Source: Fallopia convolvulus (taxonomy: Eukaryota; Streptophyta; Magnoliopsida; Caryophyllales; Polygonaceae). Taken from it: a stretch of DNA of 64,000 bases. The DNA lies in contig OZ024722.1 of NCBI GenBank assembly GCA_964016875.1, forward strand, positions 64,625,443 to 64,689,442. The letters are read 5' to 3'. The notes beneath the pieces were generated by a model that saw nothing but the letters and a program-made list of their open reading frames with translations, did no database searches and was not told the DNA's origin. A program made the position numbers and the translations under genes. Of the stretch, positions 1 through 11,320 are shown piece after piece (position 1 is the stretch's first letter; every line of letters starts with the position of its first letter).

Positions 1-270
1 CTCCCTATTAGCAATACAAACTCAAACACTTCAAGCTTAAAATAACGAAGCAACTAAAGATACATGTAAAAAAAAATACTGCAGGAACTTCATTCACTTG
101 TTCCCCATATCAACTACTAAACTTTTGCTATTATCTTCATGTGTTACCTTCACAAATTATTTAAAGTAAAGAGCTGTAGCCTAAATTCATAGAGCCATTT
201 GATAAATCCAAAACACATAACTAAGCAATTAAAGCATCTTCTTTCTATCAGATCAAAAAACTGCACCTAC

Positions 271-562
271 CATCTCTAGAGGCCAATGTATGCAGGCCTT
301 CTCTTTCAGCATCAGCTCTACCAACTTGATCCACATTGACTTCTGGCTGATAAGTATCAGAAAAGAGAGAACCATTCGATGATTTTCCAGCACATTCAAC
401 AGCAATTCCCTGAGATGTTTCATTGCTATTTATACCATGCCACCATGGCTGGGAGTATAGCATACTTGGCAGACTGTTTTCCTCATTAGATTTTGTCACT
501 TCCACGTCACTGGCCTTTGTCGGCATCGATTCTTATCCCTCCTTATCCGGAAAATTCTCAAG
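271..562 (-). CDS. NF-YA subunit, first coding exon (partial gene)
   Basis: N-terminal part of a nuclear transcription factor Y subunit A (CCAAT-box binding, HAP2 type). The ATG is at 526-524, and 85 codons follow to a donor at 271|270 (GATG|GTAGGT). The peptide contains the W-W-H-G motif (SQPWWHG) that marks the N-terminus of plant NF-YA proteins, then Ser/Asn-rich sequence. The 5'UTR part of this exon runs to an acceptor at about 562 (CACTCTAG). The conserved CBF-interaction and DNA-binding core must lie in exons left of position 1, so the call rests on the N-terminal motif and exon structure only. In the cell NF-YA joins the NF-YB/NF-YC dimer in the nucleus. No exon is visible in 1-270, which reads as intron. 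Confidence 0.7.
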
Positions 563-1133
563 CTAGAGTGGACAGAAAGATAACCTATAGAAGAAGACTA
601 CAAATCAATATTGATCATTAAGAATTCTACTCATGAATGCAACAAACTAATTGAATTGAGAAGTTTCTTGACGAAACAACAACAAAAAAAAATAACTCAC
701 CAGCTATGCAAAGGCAAACAAGAGTTTTTAATTCAAAATTAAACTCCAAATCGGAGAAAACCAGAAATCAATCTCTACTTCCATTACTGCTTCAGAGCAA
801 AATCACAATACGAAATACAAAAATTCGTTCGAATTCGCCACTCGTCAGTGCTCAATTACAATTATCTCAATCATTCGACTAATTAACTCATCAAAATTCA
901 AGTTTGCTTGATCCATTGCACAATTCAGCATCGAAGAATGAGAAAAATATACAATAAACTATCAATTTCAATTGAAAAAGGCCGACAACACTCCATGAAT
1001 TGATACAAAACCCTAGAAAAAAATTGACTCCCGAAGTGTTTAATTTTTTAGTATTTTTTTTCTCTCTCGCTGGCGCTCTGAATTTAGGAAGAAGATGAAG
1101 AACGAACAAATCGAATTCGGAGACAAAATTTAC

Positions 1134-1250
1134 CTGTAAGATTGGGAGAAGAGAAGAGAAACTCTATCCAAAAATCTCAAGAACAACGCAAAATCATCTT
1201 TCGCCCTTTGCTGTGTATCCTTAAGGGAGACAAATGAAGATGCCGGGAAG
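1134..1250 (-). other. Non-coding first exon (5'UTR) of the NF-YA gene
   Basis: A donor CAG|GTAAAT at 1134|1133 and an acceptor at about 562 define a leader intron of roughly 570 bases, a usual layout for plant NF-YA genes. The upstream edge near 1250 is an estimate, since no clear TATA box fixes it. Confidence 0.45.
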
Positions 1251-2757
1251 AGAATACAGACGGAAATGGGATATTTTTTTTTTTTTTGCCTTCAACGGAA
1301 AATGAAATTATTATTTTTAAATAATATAATTCTTATTAGTATTTAATAATTATTTTTGTAAGGTGAAATAGTTTGCTTAGTGAAAGTAATGGCTAAACTA
1401 AATTAATCTTGAAAAGACTAACAAGAGATTTTTTGTAAGAAAATATGTAGGTTTTAAATAGTACAACTTTCGGTGGGTTGTGGTATTTTTTTGGCCTAAA
1501 ACATTGTGATATTCTTAAAAAATATATAGGATGGTAGTTGGTATAATTATTGTTAAGATGGAATGGTAATTATTAATGAGACGATCCACATGATTGCTAT
1601 CAACTATGCTGAAATTTATTATTTTTTAATAGTGTAATTAATGGTATGTTTGGAATTTAAAAAAAATATAAATATATAATTAATGGTATGTTTGGAATTT
1701 ATTATTTTTTAATAGTTTAATTAACGGCATCCAAAACCGGAAAAAATATTTACAATAATATTCCGTTGTATGAAATTGTCAAGAAGATTGTCAATGAATA
1801 GTTTGAAAGTTACATGTCTCCTTAAGATAGACACACAATTAAAAACACCATTAAAATTTAAAGCACAAACAAAATTATTTTCGTACTATAAAAAGCCAAG
1901 TTATTACTTCATCTATGGTGTAACATAATTAGCATTATTCATGACACCATGGTGGGTGATCAATTAAATTGTTTAACAAGCAATTCCTTACAACTAATGA
2001 TTTGTTAGTTGATGAAAATAATTTAAGTTTATTTGTGGGCATTATTATTATTGTAAAGTATCACATCATTTTTTGTATGAATTCACATCCTTCATGGTAT
2101 CAATTCTTGTTTCTCTTTTTAGTTGGGTCGAGGCATTTTTTTTAAAATTATGGTTGATACCCTTAAATTTTAAGATATTTTGATTGATGCCCTAAAATTA
2201 ATCTTTTTTTATTGGTATCCTTAAAGTTTTAGATTTATTTCATCTTTAATCTGTTTCTGCTCGAACGTGGCTCAAATGTGTTTTTTTGGTCGACTTAATT
2301 TAATGTACTCAATTCACGAGATATCATAGAAAGCACTAGACAATTACGAAGTGGCAGAAGGCAGTGGGACTAGGGTGAACAACACAAAAAGTGTTACCTA
2401 GTCAGCCGAAATACCTTACAAACGAGTTGTTTAGAAATTAAAGTAGGGATGATTCCGATGTAAATTTTGGTATTTTACGAGTTAATATTATTTTGTGGGT
2501 GATGAACATAATAATAGGTTAAATTTGATTAATTCGAACCGAAAAGGGACACATTTAAAACATCCAAAACCTCAAAACTGCCGACTGAAAATAAAACTAA
2601 TATTAGGGCACTAAACGAAATATCCTCAAACAAGGGACACCAACCGAGTTGAGTATACTAAAAACAAAGGAAACGTTTTTTTTTTTATAAAAAGAAAAAG
2701 AAAATAATAATTAAAAAAACAGTAAGAAATTGACCGAAAGTACACAGTTGTAGTCAC

Positions 2758-2897
2758 GTACCACGTGTCGTCACGATTCATGCACGTGGGGCCCGGAAGC
2801 ACTTTTGTTTATTCAGGCACACATGTCCACGCACCACGTGTCTACACGATGTGAGTTTGTGGGGCCCGCTGGAGTTATGTTGTCTTAGGTACACGTG
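2758..2897. promoter_or_regulatory. Cluster of four G-box/ABRE-like CACGTG sites
   Basis: CACGTG occurs at 2762, 2783, 2835 and 2892. Three of them read CACGTGTC, the ABRE core bound by bZIP factors in ABA responses. The first pair and the third site lie in two related blocks about 73 bases apart, each ending in GTGGGGCCCG, so the cluster partly arose by duplication. It lies about 1.5 kb upstream of the NF-YA leader exon. A regulatory role is inference. Confidence 0.4.
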
Positions 2898-3927
2898 TCA
2901 GCCACAAGCGCTATACAACTAAACTGGTCGAGGCAGAATCTAACGGCGTTGCGTTGTAACGGCGCGTTTGTCTTCTTATAGTACATTTTCTTTGGAAAAA
3001 ATAAATCTAAATAATTTCAAGTATTTTTTCAACTAAAAAAAATATTTCAAATTATAAATTTTGAACCAAAAATAATACAATACCAACTTATAACGATACA
3101 AACTATCACAATATTAACCAAAACGATATGAAATCATTTTCCGACCAATTTTTCGACGGGATTGATGACACTGCGATCAGAACTTCTACGTGGCAAGTTA
3201 AAAATTTACATGGATGTGTATTAGGGGGCTGAGTGGCCGACTCATCGAGGCTTCAATCATCATAGGATATTTATACGGATGAGACTATAAAGATCATGAA
3301 ACGTTGTTTGGATCGAGATGTGGTAAAAAAACACACCCTCTTTTCGATATGATCTGCCACCTTGTTAATTTTCCTGAAGACGTAGTCCAATCACCTCACC
3401 TCGAACCTCAAACGAGAAACAAGAATGTTCACAATAATTAGCTCAACCGCCCACGAGATCATTGTTTCATTTTTTTCACGCGAGTGGAAAATTAAGTATC
3501 ACTGTTCTTCCTTCTACTGAGTCGAGTCAGACGGCCCAATTCGATTTATCTCGTTGATGGGTTTTACCGACTGATTCACGAACTCAAAATTTACCACCAA
3601 ATATAGGACCGTTAATATTTTCTTTGTTGTCCTTTTTATAAGGATAAGAACATAGGGATAGACTGATAGTCATGTGTGTGTAAACGACTGACACGTGGGC
3701 ACCCATCTTATCTTATAATGCCTACTCTTAACACATACAATGATACAAGAAAGGAAAAGAATATGCTATCGTCCAAAATGAGTATCAAATGACATCACAA
3801 AAGGTAGAAATCTCTCTACCACGTCAAAACGTCGTCGTTTTCCTTACTATTCTCCACCTGGTTTCAATCCCTAATGCGCCCTATAATTCAATGGCCATTA
3901 AATGTTCTCTTGACATTGACATGTCAC

Positions 3928-4325
3928 TAGACCGGTCAAAACTTGACCCGATCCGAAAAACCGACCCAACTCGCCTGAAGTTTTTTGGGTTCAAACCCGA
4001 CCCGAAAATCAATGAATCAAGAGTAACCCGAACCCGATTGACCCGGAAAATCTGGGTTGGGTTGACCCGGACAACCCGATAAAGTATTATTTCAATTAAA
4101 AATTCAATATTTTATATAATATAATATTAATTATTTTAATAAATATAAAGATAAAGGTTAACAAAATTGACTATCATAACCCTTTGAATCAACCCGAACC
4201 CGTACCAAACCCGTAACAACCCGGTCCATATGAACCCGGAAATTTTACGACCCGAGACCTGTTTTGACCCGGATCCGATTGACCCAAACCTGGACCCGAC
4301 CCGCCCGACCCATTTGACAGGTCTA
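3928..4325. mobile_element. hAT-like MITE, TAGACCTGTC family, copy 1
   Basis: 398-bp element with terminal inverted repeats (TAGACCGGTCAAA at the left, TAGACCTGTCAAA as the complement of the right end), rich in GACCCG/CGGGTC motifs around an AT-rich core. It is flanked by near-identical 8-bp repeats CATGTCAC (3920-3927) and CATATCAC (4326-4333). The 8-bp target duplication points to the hAT superfamily. It has no coding capacity. Confidence 0.75.
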
Positions 4326-4802
4326 CATATCACCTATTTTTTTTTCAGTTTTAAATGTTATAGCAAGTGAAAAAAAGGACAGAATTTGAACATCATATGG
4401 TCTTACGACAAAAAAAAATATAAATTAAAAATTCTATAATGGGAAAGATGAGAATACACTACAGGCCATAGACAAATTATTATCATAATACACCATTAAA
4501 AATATAAATAAAAAAATTCTATAATGGGAAAGAAGAGAATATAGTATACTATAGGCTTTAGGCACCATTATTATCATATTACAACGTACCTACATCACTC
4601 AAATTGTTATATATTCTATGCTTCTTTTTGAATGTGAGCTTACTACGTGTACAATTTGTTCATGAAAGTTTCTAGATGCCATCTAATATTAGATATATAA
4701 CAAACTACTCGATTTACTTGATTATACAATCAAGCCTACTTGTCATAACTTCACCAAAAAAACACATGTACAAGACATTTTTGTCATAAATCATGAAATT
4801 AA

Positions 4803-5467
4803 TTTTGCAAGAAAACAAGCATAGGAAGCAAATTTCACCTACCCTCTAAGAGATGATTTCATTTTTCAGCTACCATTTAGAGATTTTTAGAGTTTAGATA
4901 TCATAAAAAACACATTTACAAGATATTTTTGTCACTAAAACATGATATTAATTTTCCAAGAAAACAACAACAACAACAACAACTACAGACATTGACCCAT
5001 TGAGTTCCGCTACATCGAAATCTAGAGGGTCAAGATGGGGTACCCCTTTCCAAGGGAAGGGGGTACGCCCGATAGATCCAAGAAAAACCGAAATTTAGCT
5101 ATGTGATAATAATAACTGAATTTAGTTAGAATGCACTAAAATTGGTATATGGACTAAATCCGATAATCCATCTCAAAGGCAGTGTATAAAAAGCCAATGA
5201 GCATGAAAATGCGCCCCATAAATTTTCCAAGAAAACAAAGAAAGCAAAATCACATAACCTCAAGAGATGATTTCATTTTTCAGCTACCATTTATAGATTT
5301 TTAGAGTTTAAATATCATTAAAAAAAGTACATTTACAAGATATTTTTATCACTAAAACATGACACTAATTTTGCAAGAAAACAAAGGAAGCAAAATTCAC
5401 ATACCCTCAAGAGATGATTTCATTTTTCAGCTACCATTTATAGCAGCTTTTTAGAGTTTATATATCA
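4803..5467. repeat. Tandem copies of the FRA10AC1 3' flank
   Basis: Units starting TTTTGCAAGAAAACAA (4803-4950, 5223-5368, 5369-5467), each about 147 bases, share the block GATGATTTCATTTTTCAGCT. The last unit runs into the stop codon of the FRA10AC1-like gene, so the 3'UTR has been tandemly copied downstream. A fragment of a further unit lies at 4760-4802. The SINE-like insertion separates the first and second units. Confidence 0.7.
4968..5220 (-). mobile_element. SINE-like retroposon, copy 1
   Basis: 253-bp insertion bracketed by a perfect 18-bp direct repeat (AATTTTCCAAGAAAACAA at 4950-4967 and 5221-5238), the hallmark of target-primed reverse transcription. The left end is (CAA)n, which is a (TTG)n tail if the element reads on the minus strand. 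It shares GAATTTAGTTAGAATGCA and GTATAAAAAGCCAATGAGCA with copies at 11941-12172 and 29364-29610. No clear tRNA-type promoter boxes were recognised, so the SINE class is an inference. Confidence 0.65.
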
Positions 5468-8400
5468 TGGGAACATTCCCTCCAAGAACTCATCAAATGT
5501 TTCATCATCATTTTTAGTGTCGTTTTCGTCAGCCGTTGTTTCCTTCTCCTTTCCTGCATATGATTTTAAAGATACACAGTGAATTCACAAGAAATGGTTT
5601 GTATAATATGCAAAACAAGGGAAAACAAGTTATAAGGGTGTCAAAAACCTTTTCTGTTCTTTGGAGATTTATCTGTTGAATCAAGATTGGACCTTTCCCT
5701 AACACAATAAATCAAAAATTAGTGTTTCTTACCCAAATTTGAAGAAATATGTAAACTTTATTCTGAAAAATTGAAGCAAGCACATAACAGGGTACCTTGT
5801 TTTTTCATGAGCTCTTCTCTCTCGTTTTCCTCCATCTTCAGAAAGCCTTCTATCTTTTCTCTTTCTGACATTTTTGGCGTCGTGTTCATTATCCGTGTCT
5901 GAATCATCACTCGTCCACCTTTCCCTGAGCAACAATTTGTGAGTTTGAGTCTAAAGATGGTGCAAACAGTCCCAAGTTTCAAACAAGTTTTCAGATTTGA
6001 AAACAGAATTTTAAAAAACATTTATTTTTCTAGTTTTCAATTTTTAGATGACAATTCTGAGAATTAAGGTGATAACTAGGATATGACATATTTTGAAACA
6101 ATTATTTGAAAATAAACTGGAAACTCAAAGCTCAACCAAACGAGCCCTTACGTATTCAAGGCTTAGTATTTTTTTGGCTGTTGAATAACAAGTTTTTACC
6201 TCTTTTCACACTCTTCCCTTTCCTTTCTTTCCAGTTGCTCCTTTTCCTTCCTTCTCCGATAATGGAGCTTCTCTGCGCATCTGCTCAAATTAAAAAAAAA
6301 TGCTAGATGATAGGCTAATGAACGGTTGAAATGGAACAGGTCTGAAATTAATTGAAATTACTGTTCCTAGATTTTTAAAGTAAGGGTGCAAAAGTGATTA
6401 TGCTAACCTATTGCATGCAACCAATTTCACCAGGGCTTGTTTGCTTTCACCTGCCTCGAAATAAGCAAAGTTCACCTGCAGAACCGTGATCACGTTCAAT
6501 ATTTTGCAAACCATTTAAACAAATGACATTCACATTCACACAAACACCCACTTAATGTTATGTGTCATACTAGTCAATGAACAAACCACGGCGAAGAAGC
6601 ACATTAGCAAAGACGAAGGGAAAAAGGCTTTAAGAAGGGATGCAAATAATGCATTCATGCACATAAAGGGAAGAAAGATTTTAAAACTAATTTTAATTTT
6701 AAAGTTCCATACTAACTAATATTAAGTAGTTGTTTCAGTTTATAGCATGGAATTGGAAGCAAAATAAACAGGATACACCCGGGCTCCAGAGAAGAATAGA
6801 ACCAAATGAACAATTGACCTCCACAGTGAGTGACTGAGACATCACAGAATTATGGATTGTTTTGTAATCCAGCAAAAGAATTTTATGCATGATGAATTGA
6901 TGACGTCACAATTTGAGTAAGTTAACGGCTTTTCTCACTAGACTAGTAACATGCCTTCTACTTCGTCTACTAATTCAGATTTCCAAACACCAACATACAA
7001 GTTTCATATCTCACAAACCAGCACTGATGAATTTTTACTTGCCTCATAACTGGCCAAATCAACCTTCTCATCACAGTGCTTGTTACCACAAATGAACTGT
7101 CCTAACAAACAATAGAATAAGTCAATAAAGTCATTTTCAAATTAAGTTTAGAAACCAAACACTCAATTTGCCATTAAAAAACTAAATTAACCGTAACAAG
7201 CGAAAATTATATGGAAAAGTAAGTTACCTTTTCCTGACATGACTTCTTTTTCTGTTCTCCATCTCAACCCAATCTGGAAAGCTGAAAATGTTAGTAACTC
7301 TTCTGAAATTGTTCTCATTAAGTGCACTATAGAAGAGGAAATAAAACTAAATTACCTTCCCACTCTTATACTTTGACATATCAGCTATGCAATATCTGCA
7401 TAGTTAAGGCGCTGAACAGGGTATATACAATGAACATAGTTTACTACTGAGCAGCAATTGGTGGTTGAACATTGAATCCGAAGAATATACTTTGCTTTTC
7501 ATCATTCATAAAAATGTTGCTCACTTGTTTGAAAGCACTTCTATGTTGTCCAATTATAACAAAGATAAACTGATAGCACCACATAATGCTGTTCAGAGAC
7601 CTAAAACAACCATTCAACTTCAGGTGGCACCTAAACTCGTTAATTATTTGAGGTACAACTCTCAATGATGGTTAGGAAGATTCATATGTACCAAATAATT
7701 CATTGAGAGATAAGAACCTGTTCAACTAGAGTTGCTAAAAGATTCCACATTCAAAATAAACAAAAGAAGCCAAACACCCAAATAACATACTTGCACTTGC
7801 AAAGAGAAACACCTAAATACAATTTTAATATAATAATCCCACTCGTATTTGCAAGGATACTCCTTAAAAAGCTTATCATAGTAACGTTTTACGAGCCTCT
7901 GCTCCCAAGATGTATCCATGTCATCCTCTTCAGACCGAATAAACCTTGGCAAGACACAAAAAGCAAGACTTATCAAGCAATAACAGGAAAGAATAAAAAA
8001 TAGAGGGCAACCAAAGTAAAGCAACTAGGAAATATCAGTCCTTTGGGTCCTAAATTTTTAGGAGAAGAGAAAGTTGTTAAGTCTGGAAATTCATGGTTTT
8101 CATACACGTGCAAGTTTTTTTTATAGGTTAACCTATGGACTTCCAGAAATCTGTTTCATGTAGCTTGGAGCCGGGCAACCAGATACTTCAACCCGCATTA
8201 AATGCCAGGCCGCTTGTTAAAACAACACAGCAATTTTCCTAATTAGATCACCGTTCTACTTTATTATAGAAATAAAAGATCACCATTTTACTTGACATGT
8301 AGTTATATTTAAAATTTAGATCAGTATTAGAACATCATGAATAATCTCTACATTTTTCTTCTTTCTAAACAAAATCCATACAAAAGTGGATTATAGCCCA

Positions 8401-10178
8401 CAGCAAAGACCTCAGAAAACCTATGACTTTGTGAGTCAAAATAAAATTTTAGCTTCATTGACGTTCAAGCAATGTGAAGTCCTTCACCAGAGAGACCTAA
8501 AAAACCCTAAGAAGAACCTACATTTTCAGTTTTGACAGTTCCCCTAATATTGTATCATATATAATCAGATAGAATAAATGAATATTTATTTCTATCCCCA
8601 ATTTTCAGCAGGGCTTGTATAATTCACCTGATCATATAAGATCCACAAATCTCATGATATATGGCATCACCAGCTCAAAGATTCGTATTTCTTAGCATCC
8701 TTTCTTATATTTGAAGATTTTTAACAGCCAAAGGAACCATACAAATACTGAATGCACATACCTATATCCTTCTCTAAGAGCATCTTGATCAGTTCTGATA
8801 GGCAACTTTTCGACAGAGGGTCGTTCTTCCCCATAATAGCTGACTACAAACAAAAATTATTGAAAATTTAGAATATCAAAACACTCCTGAATAGAGAAAG
8901 TACTCATGAAGGAAACAAAAGAAAAGATCATAATCCAAATGAAGAGGAGAAATCCTATTCACAATCTTCTACAAAATAAACATCTTTAAAATAAGGCTAA
9001 TTCCTAAATTATAAGGATTACAAAATCATTTCACAAGGTAATATAAAAAATGTTATATATTCAAACCTTTAAACATCAGTTAGTGCCCTGAAGTAACATA
9101 GAACATACATATCAATCGTTCTTCCAATTTATCTTCTGTGAAAATGTTCAGTTCTATTGTGTTGTATAGGATATAAGCTAAGTTGAAGGCTGCATGTAAA
9201 AGGGGTATTGCTGTATTAGATGGATTTGGAAAAACTTGCAATCTAAACTGAACTCGTAAATTGTAAAAGGATGCCATAAGAAATTTTCGAAAATATGTGA
9301 GGACGATAGTAGCCCCCTTCATCACTTAGCAGAGGGGAATGTTCATCATCCAGTAACTTTATGACACTAGGATTCAACAAACATCTCTCGTTAATTGCAT
9401 CTATCCATTGTGTCAAATTTCATAAAACTCATTTAAAAAGTATGCATTGATAACATCTAACTGCAAATAACCATCATACCACTACAGCACTACTAGTACA
9501 AACTCAAAGAGTATCAGCTAAAAATGAAGGGCCTTGGCCTTGTCATCGCTGAATGCTAAGTCACAAAGGTACTTATTCAAGTAGGTTGCCATTCCCAAAT
9601 TATTTTGCTACAAAATGTGGGAAGTACAGCAAATTTTCCATGATGATTCTTTCACTTCAAAACCAGAAAACAAGTTCACATGACAGAACATACATGTTCA
9701 TTGTTAGATCAAATAGAGCATATTTTAAGCTTAGTGCTTCAATTTCAGCCCCTATCTGGAGACTTAAGTCTCAACTTAAACAGAACAGCTCATATGAACA
9801 CGATTATCAGACTCCCATTGCACATTTAAGCTACCAAACCCCTTGCATAATCAATCACATTACATTTTAATCCGGCAATAAGGATTTTCGCAAATTATAA
9901 ACCCTAGCAAGCACAATCCACCACCAAACGATTACAAAATGTATTCACCAGCTAGGTAAAATAGATACCGTAATCCTTAACAAACTTCTTGTGCCTATCG
10001 TAAGCGTTGAGTCCACGAATGTGAGATTGATACTGCCTGCGCAAAATCAAATTACTCAAACTCCTCCGCCACAACAACAAAATCTCAGCAAGAAAAGATA
10101 ATGAGCGAAGGAGGTGACTTACTGTTTTCGTTCTTCTCTGTCATAGACCACAGATTTTATGGATCGGAACGACGCCAT
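5465..10178 (-). CDS. FRA10AC1: FRA10AC1-like nuclear protein
   Basis: Exons (minus): 10178-10123, 10036-9969, 8843-8762, 7944-7861, 7395-7356, 7273-7228, 7101-7043, 6475-6408, 6280-6200, 5924-5796, 5698-5649, 5553-5465. They join in phase to 283 codons plus stop. The protein starts MASFRSIKSVVYDREERKQQ and carries the family core at about residues 65-165: YYDKLFKEYCIADMSKYKSG, then the CxxxxC-type metal-binding pair GQFICGNKHCDEK, then NFAYFEAGESKQALVK and CNRCAEKLHYRRRK. A basic/acidic tail follows, ending DEFLEGMFP. The human relative is associated with spliceosomal fractions, so a pre-mRNA splicing role in the nucleus is likely but not shown here. The intron 7860-7396 is U12-type and the intron 7042-6476 is GC-AG. 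The start is the first ATG with family conservation directly after it. Confidence 0.88.
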
Positions 10179-11320
10179 ATGCGATTGAGAATTTGGAAAC
10201 TTACGAATATGGAGATTGGAGACGCTTTCTCGGATTCTCTCCTAGCTGGCGAGCTAGGGCTTATTTAAGCTGACATTAGCGTAGTGAAACGATAGAGGAT
10301 TTTGAATTGTTTTTTTGGAAAATTATAAAATTAAAATTACAACCAAGTTTATATTGAGATGTTACAATGGTTTTTCTAACATATTTCTATAGGTTAAATA
10401 TGTTGTTTGTATAAACTATAATCTTAAAAGAAATTGTATAAAAAATTTACATAAATACAATTCAATAAAAATATTTCAATTTACATAAATATAATTCAAT
10501 AAAAATATATTTCATCAAATGTGTAACATTTATCCATTACTCTTACCAATAGAACTTCTTACAAGATTCAAGCTTGTAAAAATAAATAAAAAATCAACTC
10601 CACCAAGCTCCAACAATCTTGTACGAACGACTCTATTTGACTGGGTTGTTAGAGTGAGAGAGATCTAACTGAGACAAATAAGCGGAGACAAGCTAGAGAA
10701 ACTTGGGAGAAGGGGAGCTTATCGGGAACAAGCTAGTAGAATTCTGCTTTCGGAATCCGCTCCCGCTAAATGCCGAACAGGGAACAAGGAGCTTGATGCC
10801 TTCCGCTCCAAATGAAACACTCTAGCTCTTAAATTCCCGCTAGTGCCGAACGAGCCCTGACTCAGTTTGCAAACTATGGTTGAGGCAAGCCTAGATCACA
10901 TATTAATAAGCAAACTTGTATTCAACATGACCATATATAGCTTGTTCCTTATGATTACCAAATTAATGTTGTATAGAAGAGACCCATTGTCTGTTATAGA
11001 AGAGACCATGATTACCAAATTAATGTTGTATAAGCAAACTTCTTTTCTACATGATGCACAAAACTTGCCAACATTTTAGCACAAACCCAGAAAAAAAAAA
11101 TCTTTGTGAATGAACGCAACTTCTCAAAATCTTGTCTTGAATCTGATTGTTATAGCTCAAACAAAGCTTGTCACCAAATATATTATGCAAACTAAAAGTT
11201 GAGACCCAACAACAATGAGGAAAAAACACTTCCAAACAACTATTGAACTCCTTTCTTGATTCTGAATCTGTAGAGATGAAGCAAGAAGATTGAATTTTTT
11301 TCAAAAATTCAAATCAATTT
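10179..11320. other. Spacer between the FRA10AC1-like and ValRS genes
   Basis: It contains the FRA10AC1 promoter and leader (about 10179-10300) and, at about 10660-10860, a one-sided repeat remnant ending in TGCCGAACGAGCCC, typical of MITE termini. A duplicated TGATTACCAAATTAATGTTG block lies at 10951 and 11008. No gene is seen. Confidence 0.4.

Larger units (their letters stand above)
1251..5464. other. Spacer between the NF-YA and FRA10AC1-like genes
   Basis: About 4.2 kb, AT-rich, with no gene that can be supported. It holds a CACGTG cluster (2762-2897), a hAT-like MITE (3928-4325), repeated copies of the FRA10AC1 3' flank (4803-5464) and a SINE-like insertion (4968-5220). A short direct repeat built on AATGGTATGTTTGGAATTT lies at 1640-1700. 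Nothing else is recognisable between 1260 and 2750. Confidence 0.6.

Noticed and set aside
3789..4082. Open frame of 97 codons at 3.8 kb
   Set aside because: Most of it is the CGGGTC-rich arm of a MITE, whose repeat structure produces open frames by chance. The same applies to frames at 4136-4333 and 40671-40976.
7722..8024. Membrane-like 100-codon frame on the minus strand
   Set aside because: It is exon 4 of the FRA10AC1-like gene read through into both flanking introns; only 7861-7944 is coding.
9080..9870. Open frames on both strands at 9.1-9.9 kb
   Set aside because: They lie in an intron of the FRA10AC1-like gene, lack conservation, and the exons on each side join in phase without them.
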